Positions 43,196 through 52,201 of a DNA stretch of 64,000 bases are shown in pieces. The notes under the pieces were generated by a model that worked only from the letters and a program-made list of their open reading frames with translations, had not been told where the DNA came from and ran no database searches. Positions within the stretch are counted from its first letter, which is position 1; each line of letters begins with the position of its first letter. This DNA is from Rhizobium vallis (GTDB taxonomy: Bacteria > Pseudomonadota > Alphaproteobacteria > Rhizobiales > Rhizobiaceae), in assembly GCF_003985155.1 (NCBI RefSeq), contig NZ_ML133690.1, forward strand, positions 310,001-374,000, read 5' to 3'. The position numbers and the translations under genes are program-made.

Positions 43196-44410
43196 CTATT
43201 GCGTCAGCGGCTGCGGCTTCAGATCGCCGCCAAGCGTATCGCTGGCCTGCTGCTGCTTTCTCCTTTGCGTCAGCGGCTGCTCGATGATCGTGGCCGGAAC
43301 CGCGACGGCGGTGGCCGCCACCGTGCCGATGTTCGTAACGGTCCCGCCGACCACGGCCGTGATGCCCTGGCCGAGCGTGACGTTTGAATCGGTCAGCGTC
43401 TGGCCGGTCATCAGGCGCTGACCGATGAGTTGGACGATCTCGGGGCTTTCGGCGAACTTGCCGTGATTGAGCCCATCGCCTGACTTCACCTTGGTCAGAT
43501 CGATTGCGGTGATGCCGGCTTTCTCAAGCTTGGAGCGATAGGGTTCTTCCGCCGGATTGATCGCGCCGAGACGGGAGACCCGGCCGGTGATGAAGCTTGA
43601 AATCGCAAGAGCCTTGTCATCCTGGGACACGAAGATCGTGAATTTCGGATGCGGAACGCCCATTTCGACGAACTGCTTGGCGAAGACCTGGATGTCGATA
43701 TCGGGAGAAGCGAGGATGACGTTGTGGATCTTCGCATTCACATGGCCGTCGCGTATCCCCATCTGCCGCAGCGATTCCATGGCGAGCCAGGTTCCCATCG
43801 AATGCGCCAGGATGGTGATATCCTTGACATCGGGGTCGGCGGCCAGCGTGCGCAGAGCCTGCTCCAGTCCGGTGCGGGAATAATTCGTGCTTTCCTTGTC
43901 GTATTGGTATGCCGTGATCGCAGCACGCGACGGCCAGGTGAACAGCACCGGCGTCGCCTGCATCTTGCTGTCATGCACGATCTGCGCCAGCCGGAAGACG
44001 GAATCCTCGTAGGTGTTGTTGAAGCCGTGGATGAACACCAGCGCGTGGCCGCCAACCACATGCTGCCCGAACCATTTTCTCCCCTCGGCGATCGTGTCGA
44101 TCTGCCGGACATTCGTCACGGCGAAATCCGTTGCCGGATTGGGCGGAAGGCGCTTGGGCCACTGCACCGTGCCCGGCTCGCGCTTTGGCGGGATCGAGAC
44201 CGTGATCTGCGTCAGATGCGGCTTGGAGGCGCGCTCGCCGTTGAACAGCGTAGCCGGGTCGCCCGATGGTTCGCGCGTGGTCGCCACCAGCATCGCCACC
44301 TGGGACGTCGGGGGAGCGGAAGCCGAAAGCGGAACCGGCGTCATGACGCCATCGGGATGTCCACAACTTGTCAGAAGAAGGAGAAGGAGAGGGACACTAC
44401 GTTTTACCAT
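43196..44410 (-). CDS. DUF900-like alpha/beta hydrolase lipoprotein
   Basis: 404-aa predicted lipoprotein. MVKRSVPLLLLLLTSC has a lipobox ending in Cys16. The alpha/beta hydrolase core has ALVFIHGFNNTYEDS and ITILAHSMGTWLAM (nucleophile Ser in GHSMG-like AHSMG), as in the DUF900 esterase-like family. The C-terminal tail has a duplicated QPLTQ. ATG 44410 is the lipobox-consistent start. It is the first gene of an operon with the large MscS channel, suggesting an envelope role. Confidence 0.88.
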   Translation of the reverse strand: MVKRSVPLLLLLLTSCGHPDGVMTPVPLSASAPPTSQVAMLVATTREPSGDPATLFNGERASKPHLTQITVSIPPKREPGTVQWPKRLPPNPATDFAVTNVRQIDTIAEGRKWFGQHVVGGHALVFIHGFNNTYEDSVFRLAQIVHDSKMQATPVLFTWPSRAAITAYQYDKESTNYSRTGLEQALRTLAADPDVKDITILAHSMGTWLAMESLRQMGIRDGHVNAKIHNVILASPDIDIQVFAKQFVEMGVPHPKFTIFVSQDDKALAISSFITGRVSRLGAINPAEEPYRSKLEKAGITAIDLTKVKSGDGLNHGKFAESPEIVQLIGQRLMTGQTLTDSNVTLGQGITAVVGGTVTNIGTVAATAVAVPATIIEQPLTQRRKQQQASDTLGGDLKPQPLTQ

Positions 44411-44615
44411 GTACGCGTTCCAGCTATCACCTGGGGAGCATGCGCATCTCAAGAGCAGATGCTAGCAGCCGGCGTGTAGCGAAGCCTGTAGCATCACGTA
44501 ATATCTATGCGGATGAACCCGCCATGATGCTAAATTGCCACGTCTGCCAAAGGACGGCAATAGGCCTGTCCCGACGCCCGCCAGGTCGTGCCTTCGGAGC
44601 CAAAAGCGCCTGTTT

Positions 44616-45203
44616 TCACCGTCTTGCACTCACCACTAGCCAGCGGGTCGGTTTGCCGTCGTAGCCGCCGCCATCGTGCTCGGCGATGGCAAGGTTGCGC
44701 CAGCCGCCTTTCGTCAGAAGCTCCGACAGCCATTCGGCGGAGGGGTAGTTGTAGTAGCGCCCGAGGCCGTCATGGCCCTCGGCTTTCCCGGCTTTGAAGC
44801 TCGCGTGGAGGAGGCCGCCTGGTTTCAGGGCGCGGCGGATGCGGGCGAAGACGTCGGGCAGTTCGGGCCGGGGGGCATGGAGCAGGCTCGCATGCGCCCA
44901 GACGCCGTCATAGGCGCTTTCAGCGTCGAGCTCCTGGAACAGCATGACCTTCACGGGTCGGCCGAGCCGTGCCTCTGCCTGCCTTGCAAGTTCGGCCGAG
45001 CCGTCGGTCGGCGTCACGTCGAAGCCTTGCGACAGCATGTAGGCGCTGTCCTGCCCGCCGCCGCAGCCGAGTTCCAGGATCGCGGTACCAGGCGAAAGCC
45101 GGGCCAGGAAGGCATCGAGCTGATGTTTCGGCAGGTTGCGCGCCCGGTTGGCATATGCCGTTGCGTTTTCCCGGTAAAAGGCGGCGGTGCTGTCATTGGG
45201 CAT
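44616..45203 (-). CDS. Class I SAM-dependent methyltransferase
   Basis: 195-aa methyltransferase. The SAM motif ILELGCGGGQDSAYML is followed by DVTPTDGSAELARQA, DGVWAHASLLHAP (motif II/IV position) and LKPGGLLHASFKAG. The ATG at 45203 lies 11 bases inside the end of parE on the same strand, so it is downstream of and translationally linked to the toxin-antitoxin pair. Substrate unknown. Confidence 0.9.
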   Translation of the reverse strand: MPNDSTAAFYRENATAYANRARNLPKHQLDAFLARLSPGTAILELGCGGGQDSAYMLSQGFDVTPTDGSAELARQAEARLGRPVKVMLFQELDAESAYDGVWAHASLLHAPRPELPDVFARIRRALKPGGLLHASFKAGKAEGHDGLGRYYNYPSAEWLSELLTKGGWRNLAIAEHDGGGYDGKPTRWLVVSARR

Positions 45204-45528
45204 GCGGGTCGGCCGGGCGGGATCGTCGGCTGGATTGAAGGTGCCGTTCGGGAAGCCGGTCGGCGCCGATGATGTCGAGGACGAGGATGCCATCGGGTAT
45301 TTCGCGATAGAAGGCGACATGGCGCATGTGGAGGAGGCGGCGAAGGCCGGCGCCGAGCTCTTCGCATTCGTCTCCCATGGAAGGCACGCGCGAAAGAAGC
45401 ACGAAGATCCTGTCCCAATCGAGAAGGTAGGCATCGGCCTGGGCCTCGCCGAAATGCAGGCTGGCATATTCGTCGATGCCTGAGAGCACGGCGTCCGCTG
45501 TTCGGGTCAGGCTATAGGTAGCTGTCAC
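45193..45528 (-). CDS. ParE/RelE-type toxin
   Basis: 111-aa protein of the ParE/RelE superfamily. YSLTRTADAVLSGIDEYASLHFG and RRLLHMRHVAFYREI with LVLDIIGADRLPE are the usual ParE strand pattern; RR residues near the C-terminus are typical of toxin activity. The GTG start at 45528 lies 17 bases inside the antitoxin gene, and the stop lies inside the methyltransferase gene. ParE-type toxins poison gyrase; activity here is unproven. Confidence 0.85.
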   Translation of the reverse strand: MTATYSLTRTADAVLSGIDEYASLHFGEAQADAYLLDWDRIFVLLSRVPSMGDECEELGAGLRRLLHMRHVAFYREIPDGILVLDIIGADRLPERHLQSSRRSRPADPHAQ

Positions 45529-45763
45529 GCAGTTTCGCCTTCGTTTCCAACAGGATATCGGGGATGCGCCGGTCGCTGACGCCGCTCTCCTCGGCCAGCC
45601 TCAGAATGTCACGCAGTTCGTCGTCGTCGAGCTTGCGGTGGTCCTGATCCTTCAGGACGAGCTCCGCCAGGAATGCGTCGGCACTGTCGTATCTGCCGCT
45701 TGCGACACGGCGCGCGACGTAGTCCGCCAGATGATCCGGAAGCGAGATCGTCATTTTCGCCAT
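45512..45763 (-). CDS. ParD-type antitoxin
   Basis: 83-aa ribbon-helix-helix protein (MTISLPDHLADYVARRVASG, then ADAFLAELVLKDQDH), the typical ParD N-terminal DNA-binding strand and helices, with a flexible C-terminal toxin-binding tail. First gene of a three-gene overlap set (antitoxin, toxin, methyltransferase). It probably represses its own operon. Confidence 0.88.
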   Translation of the reverse strand: MAKMTISLPDHLADYVARRVASGRYDSADAFLAELVLKDQDHRKLDDDELRDILRLAEESGVSDRRIPDILLETKAKLRDSYL

Positions 45764-45881
45764 TGAATTCGGTGCCGTCCGTGCATGCCGGCTTTCAGCT
45801 GTCCCTGATGCCAGATTACCATTCCCCCGACTGTGATAGAAGCGTTAACCGCCGCCGTCGAGCACTTGGGTCACATGCAGG

Positions 45882-46106
45882 TCAGTCTTTTTTGTCGATG
45901 TAGAGGACGCGCTCGAGCCCCTTGAAATGGGCATCGCATGTCAGGATATCGGCATTGTGGCGCTCGGCCGCCGCATAGATGATCGCGTTGGCGGTGGCGA
46001 GCTTCAAGGCTGCGGATATTTCGGCGGCGCGGCGAGCGAGCACCGTGTCGAGGGGCACCACAATGCATCTGGCAGTATAGGCGATGAAGCTATCGACGGC
46101 TCGCGC
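45882..46106 (-). pseudogene. VapC PIN-domain remnant lacking the N-terminal half
   Basis: A 74-codon stretch directly after the vapB stop matches only the C-terminal half of a PIN-domain toxin: VVPLDTVLARRAAEIS, LATANAIIYAAAERH and ADILTCDAHFKGLERV. The N-terminal catalytic segment is missing. The D normally found in the ADAII-type motif is N here (TANAII). The frame is open further upstream into vapB sequence in another frame, so the remnant could only be made as an odd fusion. Confidence 0.75.
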
Positions 46107-46107
46107 T

Positions 46108-46317
46108 TTAGAAGCGGTCGTTACGGTCGCGATAGTTTTCCTTGTCCGCCCCCTCGGCGATACCGCGAAGGTCGCCAAGTGTGAGAACCGGCATCAGCAG
46201 AACACCTTTGCCCTTGGGAATGAACACGAATTCTTGCCCCGCCGACCAATTCTGCTGTTCGCGCACTTCCTTGGGAATGGAAATCTGGAATCTTGTGGAG
46301 AGAGTCGCGGTCGCCAT
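46108..46317 (-). CDS. vapB: AbrB-family antitoxin VapB
   Basis: 69-aa swapped-hairpin AbrB protein. MATATLSTRFQISIPKEVRE is the DNA-binding hairpin, and LTLGDLRGIAEGA ending YRDRNDRF is the VapC-binding tail. The ATG at 46317 is chosen over 46365 because the domain begins there. It is intact, while the toxin gene that should follow is truncated, so the antitoxin may now act only as a DNA-binding orphan. Confidence 0.82.
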   Translation of the reverse strand: MATATLSTRFQISIPKEVREQQNWSAGQEFVFIPKGKGVLLMPVLTLGDLRGIAEGADKENYRDRNDRF

Positions 46318-46532
46318 CTTACCTTTCCGCTGTCGGTTAGTGGATGCCAAGAATTCACTTGGCATCGGTCAATGGCGAGCCGTTTTTGGCTTAGCGCTAT
46401 TTCGGTCGCCAAATGGGAAGTTGGCGATGGTTTTTCCCGGTTGACTCGGCCCCGTCGTCTTTTGCGGCAAGGCGGAAAGCGGCGCCCACCATGTCGGTGT
46501 CGACGCCGCCGTTCGCGTGGAAGGTCCGGAGT

Positions 46533-47633
46533 TCAGGCCGTGATGAGGCGCGTCCAGCCGTGCTCGTCGTTTGTTACGCCCTTCTGCAGGCTGACGAGCT
46601 GCTGGCGCAGTTCTGTGGTCAGCTTGCCGGTCTGTCCGTCTCCGACCAGAAACTCGCCGCCGGCATGCCGAACCAGGCCGATGCCCGCCAGGACCGCGGC
46701 GGTGCCGCAAGCGAAGGCTTCGACCAGCTTGCCGCTGGCAGCGTCGGCCTGCCATTCCGCGAAGGAGTAGGGACGCTGCTCGACGCGCAAGCCCTTTTCT
46801 CCAGCGAGCGTGATCACCGAGGCCCGGGTGATGCCCGGCAGGATCGTGCCGCCAAGGGGCGGGGTCACGATCGATCCATCATTCATCACGAAGAAGACGT
46901 TCATGCCGCCGAGTTCTTCGACCCAGCGATGCTCCGCGGCATCCAGGAAGACGACTTGGTCGCAGCCCTTCTTGGCGGCTTCCGCTTGCGCCACGAGGCT
47001 GGCTGCGTAGTTTCCGCCGCATTTAGCAGCGCCGGTGCCGCCGCTGGCTGCACGGGTGTATTCGGTCTCGACCCAAAGGGAGACGGCCTTCGCGCCGCCC
47101 TTGAAGTAGGCGCCGACCGGAGAGGCGATGATGCAGAAGACATATTCCTGAGCCGGACGAACGCCGAGAAACGCCTCATTGGCGAACATGAACGGGCGCA
47201 GATAGAGGCTGGCGTCGCCCGAGGGTATCCAGTTCTTATCGACTCGGACCAGCTCTTCGACGGCCTTCAGAAAAAGTTCTTCCGGTACCTCCGGCATTGC
47301 CATGCGGGCTGCCGACTGCGCGAAGCGGCGGGCGTTTTCTTCCGGCCGGAAGAGCAGGATGCGGCCGTCGTCGGCCTTGTAGGCCTTCATGCCTTCGAAG
47401 ATTTCCTGCGCGTAGTGCAGCACGGCGCTGGCCGGATCGAGTTCCAGCGGCCGGCGCGGCGTCACCTTCGCATCGTGCCAGCCCTTGTCGGCCGTCCAGC
47501 GCGCCAGGACCATGTGATCCGTGAAGACCTTGCCGAAGCCGGGCGTCTCCAGGGCCTTGATGCGGTCTGCGTCGGGGACGGGAGACTTGTGGAATTCGAT
47601 TGTGATTTCAGGAGAGGTCGACGTCGCGGTCAT
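46533..47633 (-). CDS. ilvE: Branched-chain amino acid aminotransferase
   Basis: 366-aa PLP enzyme (fold type IV) that transfers the amino group to 2-ketoisovalerate, 2-ketoisocaproate and 2-keto-3-methylvalerate. LHYAQEIFEGMKAY, GTGAAKCGGNYAASL (PLP Lys) and GGTILPGITRASVI are typical. ATG 47633 is used with AAGGTG five bases upstream; 47654 is less likely. It is divergent from another aminotransferase over a 303-base region holding a 15-base palindrome. Confidence 0.95.
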   Translation of the reverse strand: MTATSTSPEITIEFHKSPVPDADRIKALETPGFGKVFTDHMVLARWTADKGWHDAKVTPRRPLELDPASAVLHYAQEIFEGMKAYKADDGRILLFRPEENARRFAQSAARMAMPEVPEELFLKAVEELVRVDKNWIPSGDASLYLRPFMFANEAFLGVRPAQEYVFCIIASPVGAYFKGGAKAVSLWVETEYTRAASGGTGAAKCGGNYAASLVAQAEAAKKGCDQVVFLDAAEHRWVEELGGMNVFFVMNDGSIVTPPLGGTILPGITRASVITLAGEKGLRVEQRPYSFAEWQADAASGKLVEAFACGTAAVLAGIGLVRHAGGEFLVGDGQTGKLTTELRQQLVSLQKGVTNDEHGWTRLITA

Positions 47634-47936
47634 GCTGGCACCTTGATAGTCCATTGAATAATGGGCGGCACACTACTGCCCCCGAGCCGGTTTTGGAAAG
47701 GACTGAATCGGCCGGTTTCGGCTTTTTGACCAGAGGAATAGTCGCTCGAAGCGGCAAATTTCACGCAACGGGCCAGGGCATTTGCGGGAAACCTCCAATG
47801 TCCGTCCGATTGGCCCGGGCTCTCGAAGGCTGGGCCTTCCAACTTTGTCACAGTGACAAGAAAATAGGTCAGTATTGTTGACATAAATTTCCCCACGTGA
47901 TCAGCTGCGGATATTAGAAAATAAGAGGAAACCCCC
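47634..47936. other. Divergent promoter region of the two aminotransferase genes
   Basis: No gene seen in the 303 bases. It holds a 15-base palindrome (47845-47859) and an AT-rich TTGACA-like box at 47878-47883 facing the plus-strand gene. Confidence 0.6.
47845..47859. promoter_or_regulatory. Perfect palindrome in the ilvE/aminotransferase gap
   Basis: TTGTCACAGTGACAA, perfect around a central A, 19 bases upstream of a TTGACA-like element (47878-47883). A likely regulator site; the regulator is not known. Confidence 0.55.
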
Positions 47937-49157
47937 ATGCTGAACTGGGATACCATGTTTGCGTCGCGCTCGTCGCGCATGCGCGCATCCGAGATCCGCG
48001 AGCTGCTGAAGCTTCTCGACCGGCCCGACATCATTTCCTTTGCCGGCGGCATTCCGGACCCGGCGCTGTTTCCGGATCAGGAATTCAAGCAGGCCTATGC
48101 CGATATCTTCTCAGGCGCCGCCGTCAATTCGGCGCTGCAATATTCGGTCAGCGAGGGCTACAAGCCGCTGCGCGAATGGCTGGTCGGGCAGATGGCCGCG
48201 CTCGGCATCCCTTGCGATCTCGACAACGTCTTCATCGTCTCCGGCTCGCAGCAGGGGCTGGATTATCTCGGCAAGCTCTTCCTCTCGCCTGATGATACCG
48301 CACTCGTGACCTGGCCGACCTATCTCGGCGCGCTGCAGGCCTTCAACGCCTATGAGCCGGCCTATGACCAGCTGACGCCGAGCGGCAACCGGACGCCCGA
48401 CTCCTATCGCGCAGCCGCAGCCGCTGCCGGCGGCAAGGTGAAGTTCGCCTATCTCTCCGCCGATTTCTCCAATCCCACCGGTGAAACGGTCGATCTTGCC
48501 GGCCGCAAGAAGGTGCTGGCGCTTGCCGAAGAGCTCGATATCGCCGTCATCGAGGATGCGGCCTACCAGTCGCTGCGCTACGACGGCGATCCGATCCCGC
48601 CGATCCTGGCGCTTGAAATCGCCGAGAAGGGCCATATCAACGATACGCGCACGATCTATTGCGGCAGCTTTTCCAAGACGCTGGCGCCAGGCCTTCGCGT
48701 CGGCTTCATCGTCGCCAATGCGCCCGTCATCCGCAAACTGGTGCTGATGAAGCAGGCGGCAGACCTGCATTCCTCGACGATCAACCAGATGGCGATTTCA
48801 GATGTCGCCGAGCGCGGCTTCGACGCACAGGTCGCCAAGATCAAGGCCGTTTATGGCAGACGGCGCGACTGCATGCTGGCTGCGCTTCAGAAATACATGC
48901 CCGATGGCACCAGCTGGACGAAGCCGGAAGGTGGCATGTTCATCTGGATCACGCTGCCGGAAGGCATGGACGGCGCCAAGCTGCTCGCCAAATCGCTCGA
49001 AACCGCCAAGGTCGCCTTCGTGCCCGGCAAGGCCTTCTTCGCCGACGGCTCCGGCGCCAACACCTTCCGCGTCAGCTTCTCCTGCGCCAATGAGAAGATG
49101 ATCGAGGATGGTATCAGCCGGCTCGGCAAGCTGATTGCGGCGGAGATTGGTGGCTGA
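47937..49157 (+). CDS. PLP-dependent aminotransferase, class I/II
   Basis: 406-aa aminotransferase. ISFAGGIPDPALFP, ALVTWPTYLGALQAF, SADFSNPTGETVDL and GSFSKTLAPGLRVG (PLP Lys) match the 2-aminoadipate/LysN and MocR-like family of fold type I enzymes. Substrate could be 2-aminoadipate, aromatic or branched-chain amino acids. The start is ATG 47937 with AGAGGAAACCCCC upstream. It is divergent from ilvE, which fits amino acid turnover. Confidence 0.9.
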   Translation: MLNWDTMFASRSSRMRASEIRELLKLLDRPDIISFAGGIPDPALFPDQEFKQAYADIFSGAAVNSALQYSVSEGYKPLREWLVGQMAALGIPCDLDNVFIVSGSQQGLDYLGKLFLSPDDTALVTWPTYLGALQAFNAYEPAYDQLTPSGNRTPDSYRAAAAAAGGKVKFAYLSADFSNPTGETVDLAGRKKVLALAEELDIAVIEDAAYQSLRYDGDPIPPILALEIAEKGHINDTRTIYCGSFSKTLAPGLRVGFIVANAPVIRKLVLMKQAADLHSSTINQMAISDVAERGFDAQVAKIKAVYGRRRDCMLAALQKYMPDGTSWTKPEGGMFIWITLPEGMDGAKLLAKSLETAKVAFVPGKAFFADGSGANTFRVSFSCANEKMIEDGISRLGKLIAAEIGG

Positions 49158-49221
49158 GTGAGAGGTTGAGGGGCGGCAGGCTATTGAAGCGAAGGTTGAT
49201 GAGAGCCGTTGCCGCCCGCTG

Positions 49222-50928
49222 TCACGTCTCCGGCAGGCCGGCCTTTCGGAAGCCGTCCACAAAGTGGTCTCGTACCGATGCATCGCGCAGCGGCTGGGAG
49301 CTGAGCCAATGGCCGATCGTGAAATGAGGGTGGGCGATCAGGAACAATTCTGCTTCTCGCCGCGCCTCCTCATGATGGCCCAACTGCGCAAGCGTAGCCG
49401 CCAGGAATTTGCGTGAGTTCGTACGATACGTTTCTTCCCTGCGGAGTGTCGCTTTCGCCGCCTCATAGTCACGCGCGGCATATTGCGCCTGCCCGAGATG
49501 ACAAAGATACCAGCACGCTGGATAGGGATTAAGCCGCAGAGCTTTTTCGATCTGCGCCAGTCCGTCGGCAACCCTGCCATCCAGCACTGATATGTCCGAC
49601 ATGGCGGCCCAGGTGTCAGCGTGGTTGGGGTCCAGCTCCAGGGCCTTGGCGAAGGCGGCCTCCGATTCCTCCCATCGCCGCTCATAAGCCAAAATGGTCC
49701 CCAGAACGTAACGGCACCCGGCATCGTTGGGATCGAGGTCGACCGCCTTCTGCGCAGATGTCGTCGCCATGCGACGGTTCGGGTCTTCGGGCTCGCCGAA
49801 ATGAGTCCAGGCAAGCCAACGGTTATAGGCGAGCAGACCGAGCGCCTCGGCATATGATGGCTCGAGCTTAACCGCGCGTTGGAGCAGCATATGGGCCTCA
49901 CGCTCAGTTTGCGGCGACTCTTCCGTCAGAAGGCGGGCGCGCACACACAGATCGTAGGCCTCAAAGTTTTTCGGCCGATTGCGTGGCGTCGGGATGGTCA
50001 GCCGGCCGACGAGGGCTTCAACAATCTTGGCGTTAACCTCGTCCTGTAATTCGAAAACATCTTCCACCGTCCTGTCAAACCGCTCGGCCCACAAGTGCCC
50101 GCCGCCAAGCGCGTCGACCAATTGGGCATTGATGCGGACACGGCCCATTGCGCGTCTGGCGCTCCCCTCCAGGACGTAGCGGACGCCGAGTTCCTGGGCG
50201 ACCAGCCGTACGTTGACCGGCTTGTCCTTGTAGGCGTACACGGAATTGCGCGCGATGACGAACAGGCCAGCCGTACGGGAAAGGTCGGTGATCAGGTCTT
50301 CGGTCAAGCCGTCGACGAAGGGCGCGTCTGCTTCATCCCCACTCATATTCGTGAACGGCAGTACAGCGATCGAGGGAATTTCGGGCAGCGGCAATATGCT
50401 CTGCAGCGCATCCGGCCAATGCCACACGTGGACCGGGCGAGTGAGGTTCTTCAGGTAGCGCTCGCCTGCATCAAAGAAGAGGTCGTCGATCTTGCCGACG
50501 ATCTCGCCCTGAACGCTGGCTGAAATGCAGATACCTCCCGGCGCGGCCTGCGTCTCCAAGCGCGCCGCGACATTGACTCCGTCGCCGAGGACGTCTGAAC
50601 CGTCGTCAATGACATCTCCCAGATTGACGCCTACACGTAAAAGCAGGTGCCGGTCTCCGGAAGCCTCAACAGCAGTGGTGGCCCGTTGTATTTCCAACGC
50701 TGCTGCGACCGCTTCTACCGCGCTACCGAATTCGATCAGGAAGCCGTCGCCCACGACCTTGAAGATGCGACCATTGTGACGCATCACAGCCGGCTCGATA
50801 ATGCCAGAACGGAGTTCCCTGAGGTTCGCCAGCGTTGCGACTTCATCTGCCTCCATCAGGCGTGAATATCCCACCACATCGGCAACGACGATGGCGGCAA
50901 GGCGACGCTGGAGAGATTGACCCGTCAT
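49222..50928 (-). CDS. Class III adenylate/guanylate cyclase with TPR tail
   Basis: 568-aa protein. Residues 1-170 form a class III cyclase domain (AAIVVADVVGYSRLM, FKVVGDGFLIEFGS, VGVNLGDVIDDG) with metal-binding Asp in ADVVGYS and GDGFL. Residues 185-320 have a TolB/FlgO-like region (IPSIAVLPFTNMSGDE, YVLEGSARR), and the rest holds TPR-like repeats (LDPNDAGCRYVLGTIL, LELDPNHADTWAAMS). Many such proteins occur in rhizobia and set cAMP in response to unknown inputs. It is cytoplasmic, with no membrane segment seen. Confidence 0.93.
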   Translation of the reverse strand: MTGQSLQRRLAAIVVADVVGYSRLMEADEVATLANLRELRSGIIEPAVMRHNGRIFKVVGDGFLIEFGSAVEAVAAALEIQRATTAVEASGDRHLLLRVGVNLGDVIDDGSDVLGDGVNVAARLETQAAPGGICISASVQGEIVGKIDDLFFDAGERYLKNLTRPVHVWHWPDALQSILPLPEIPSIAVLPFTNMSGDEADAPFVDGLTEDLITDLSRTAGLFVIARNSVYAYKDKPVNVRLVAQELGVRYVLEGSARRAMGRVRINAQLVDALGGGHLWAERFDRTVEDVFELQDEVNAKIVEALVGRLTIPTPRNRPKNFEAYDLCVRARLLTEESPQTEREAHMLLQRAVKLEPSYAEALGLLAYNRWLAWTHFGEPEDPNRRMATTSAQKAVDLDPNDAGCRYVLGTILAYERRWEESEAAFAKALELDPNHADTWAAMSDISVLDGRVADGLAQIEKALRLNPYPACWYLCHLGQAQYAARDYEAAKATLRREETYRTNSRKFLAATLAQLGHHEEARREAELFLIAHPHFTIGHWLSSQPLRDASVRDHFVDGFRKAGLPET

Positions 50929-51011
50929 GTGAGGACAAGCCTAATGACCGACTTCACAAATTACTGTTCAACCGCGGGTGAGTCAACAAGTTCGCCCTCC
51001 AGATGCGGCCA

Positions 51012-51056
51012 GTCTCCTTCCGGCCGAAAGCGGTCCTTGGTGGCATTTGCAACATA
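51012..51056. repeat. Dispersed repeat, family F (copy 2)
   Basis: Same order as copy 1 at 22434-22477: CTTCCGGCCGAAAGCGGTC, then TGGTGGCA and ACATA. Lies between the cyclase and DUF2278 genes. Confidence 0.7.
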
Positions 51057-51122
51057 ATTTCGAACAGACTCGATCGAGGACGTCGCCTCACACTCCTTCT
51101 CGCCAACCAGGCAGAACCCCAA

Positions 51123-52166
51123 TCAAAAGATCGTCGTCCAGCCTTCGTTCGCCGTCTCGCTCTTGCCGTAGCCGACGCGGTCGGCCACGGCGTCTTCGCG
51201 GTTGCGCAGAATGATATCGCCGCCCTTGTTGGCGAGCTGCGGGCCGCCGGCTGCGGCGTTGAGCGCTATGGTGCGCAGTTCGCCGGCGGCAATCGTTCCC
51301 GACAGCGTCTGGGTTCGGCCGTTATCGTCCTCCAGCTTCCAGCCGTCGAGCGATACCGATATGTCGGAGCGGTTGATGAGCGTCACCGTCTCGGCTTCCA
51401 CGCCGCCTGCACCGTTCACCGGGTTGATCAGCGCGGCGATGATGCGCAGTGAGGAGGCGACGACCGGCTGCGGCCGGCGGGTGCCTTCGCCGCGGCCCTG
51501 GCCGCCGCTACTATCGGAAACAGGATGGCCGGTTGCGGCGTTGGTGTTCCAGCTCTGCGACTGGAAGCAGAGGAAGATCGCCGCCCATTCGTTGGTATCG
51601 TTGAAATGGACGAGCAGCGCGCCGTCCTGGTTCGGCGCATTGGTGGCCTTGAAGCTGCCGCCGTCGCCCTGGTTCATGTGGATATCGTGGATGCCGTTGC
51701 CGGGTTCGAAGCGGAAATATTCGTCCGGCTTGTTATTCTCAGGGCCCCAGGCCTCGCCGAAGGCGTAGAAATGCACGTCGGTATCGGCAATGCCTTCCTG
51801 GACGATCGGCTCGATGAAATCGCGCAGATCGTTCTTCGGACCGGAGAGCTGGAAGGGCGCGACATTCATGTCCTCGCGCTCGATCAGCCCGCCGCGGACA
51901 TAGTCGATCGCCAGCTCCGGATGATCGTTGCGGATGTCGGTCAGGCCCATCGGCAGGGCTTCGAGCGCCTCGGTCAGCGCTCCATGCTTGAAATCGACGA
52001 TGTTGGCATAGAGCAGCTCGTGCGGCGATTCCTTGGAGCGGACGTTGAGCGCGATGCGGTAGCTGACGCCGTTCGCCTCAATGCGGATCTCGATATGGGG
52101 ATCGTTGTCGTCATCGAGGGCGAGCGCGCTGGCGGTGCCCTTCAGGACCTTGTAATTCTTCAGCAT
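51123..52166 (-). CDS. DUF2278 protein with C-terminal lamin-tail domain
   Basis: 347-aa protein. The first ~215 residues match DUF2278 (YukJ-like): LKNYKVLKGTASALALDDD, YRIALNVRSKES, and DVHFYAFGEAWG with NDTNEWAAIFLCFQSQSWNT. A short low-complexity linker (SGGQGRGEG) leads to a lamin-tail-like beta domain (SLRIIAALINPVNGAGG, VTLINRSDISVSLDGWKLED, VADRVGYGKSE). No signal peptide. Function unknown; lamin-tail domains often sit on nucleases or surface proteins. Single gene. Confidence 0.85.
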   Translation of the reverse strand: MLKNYKVLKGTASALALDDDNDPHIEIRIEANGVSYRIALNVRSKESPHELLYANIVDFKHGALTEALEALPMGLTDIRNDHPELAIDYVRGGLIEREDMNVAPFQLSGPKNDLRDFIEPIVQEGIADTDVHFYAFGEAWGPENNKPDEYFRFEPGNGIHDIHMNQGDGGSFKATNAPNQDGALLVHFNDTNEWAAIFLCFQSQSWNTNAATGHPVSDSSGGQGRGEGTRRPQPVVASSLRIIAALINPVNGAGGVEAETVTLINRSDISVSLDGWKLEDDNGRTQTLSGTIAAGELRTIALNAAAGGPQLANKGGDIILRNREDAVADRVGYGKSETANEGWTTIF

Positions 52167-52201
52167 GGCGAGCCTCCCTGGCGATGCGGGATCTCACGAT
52201 A

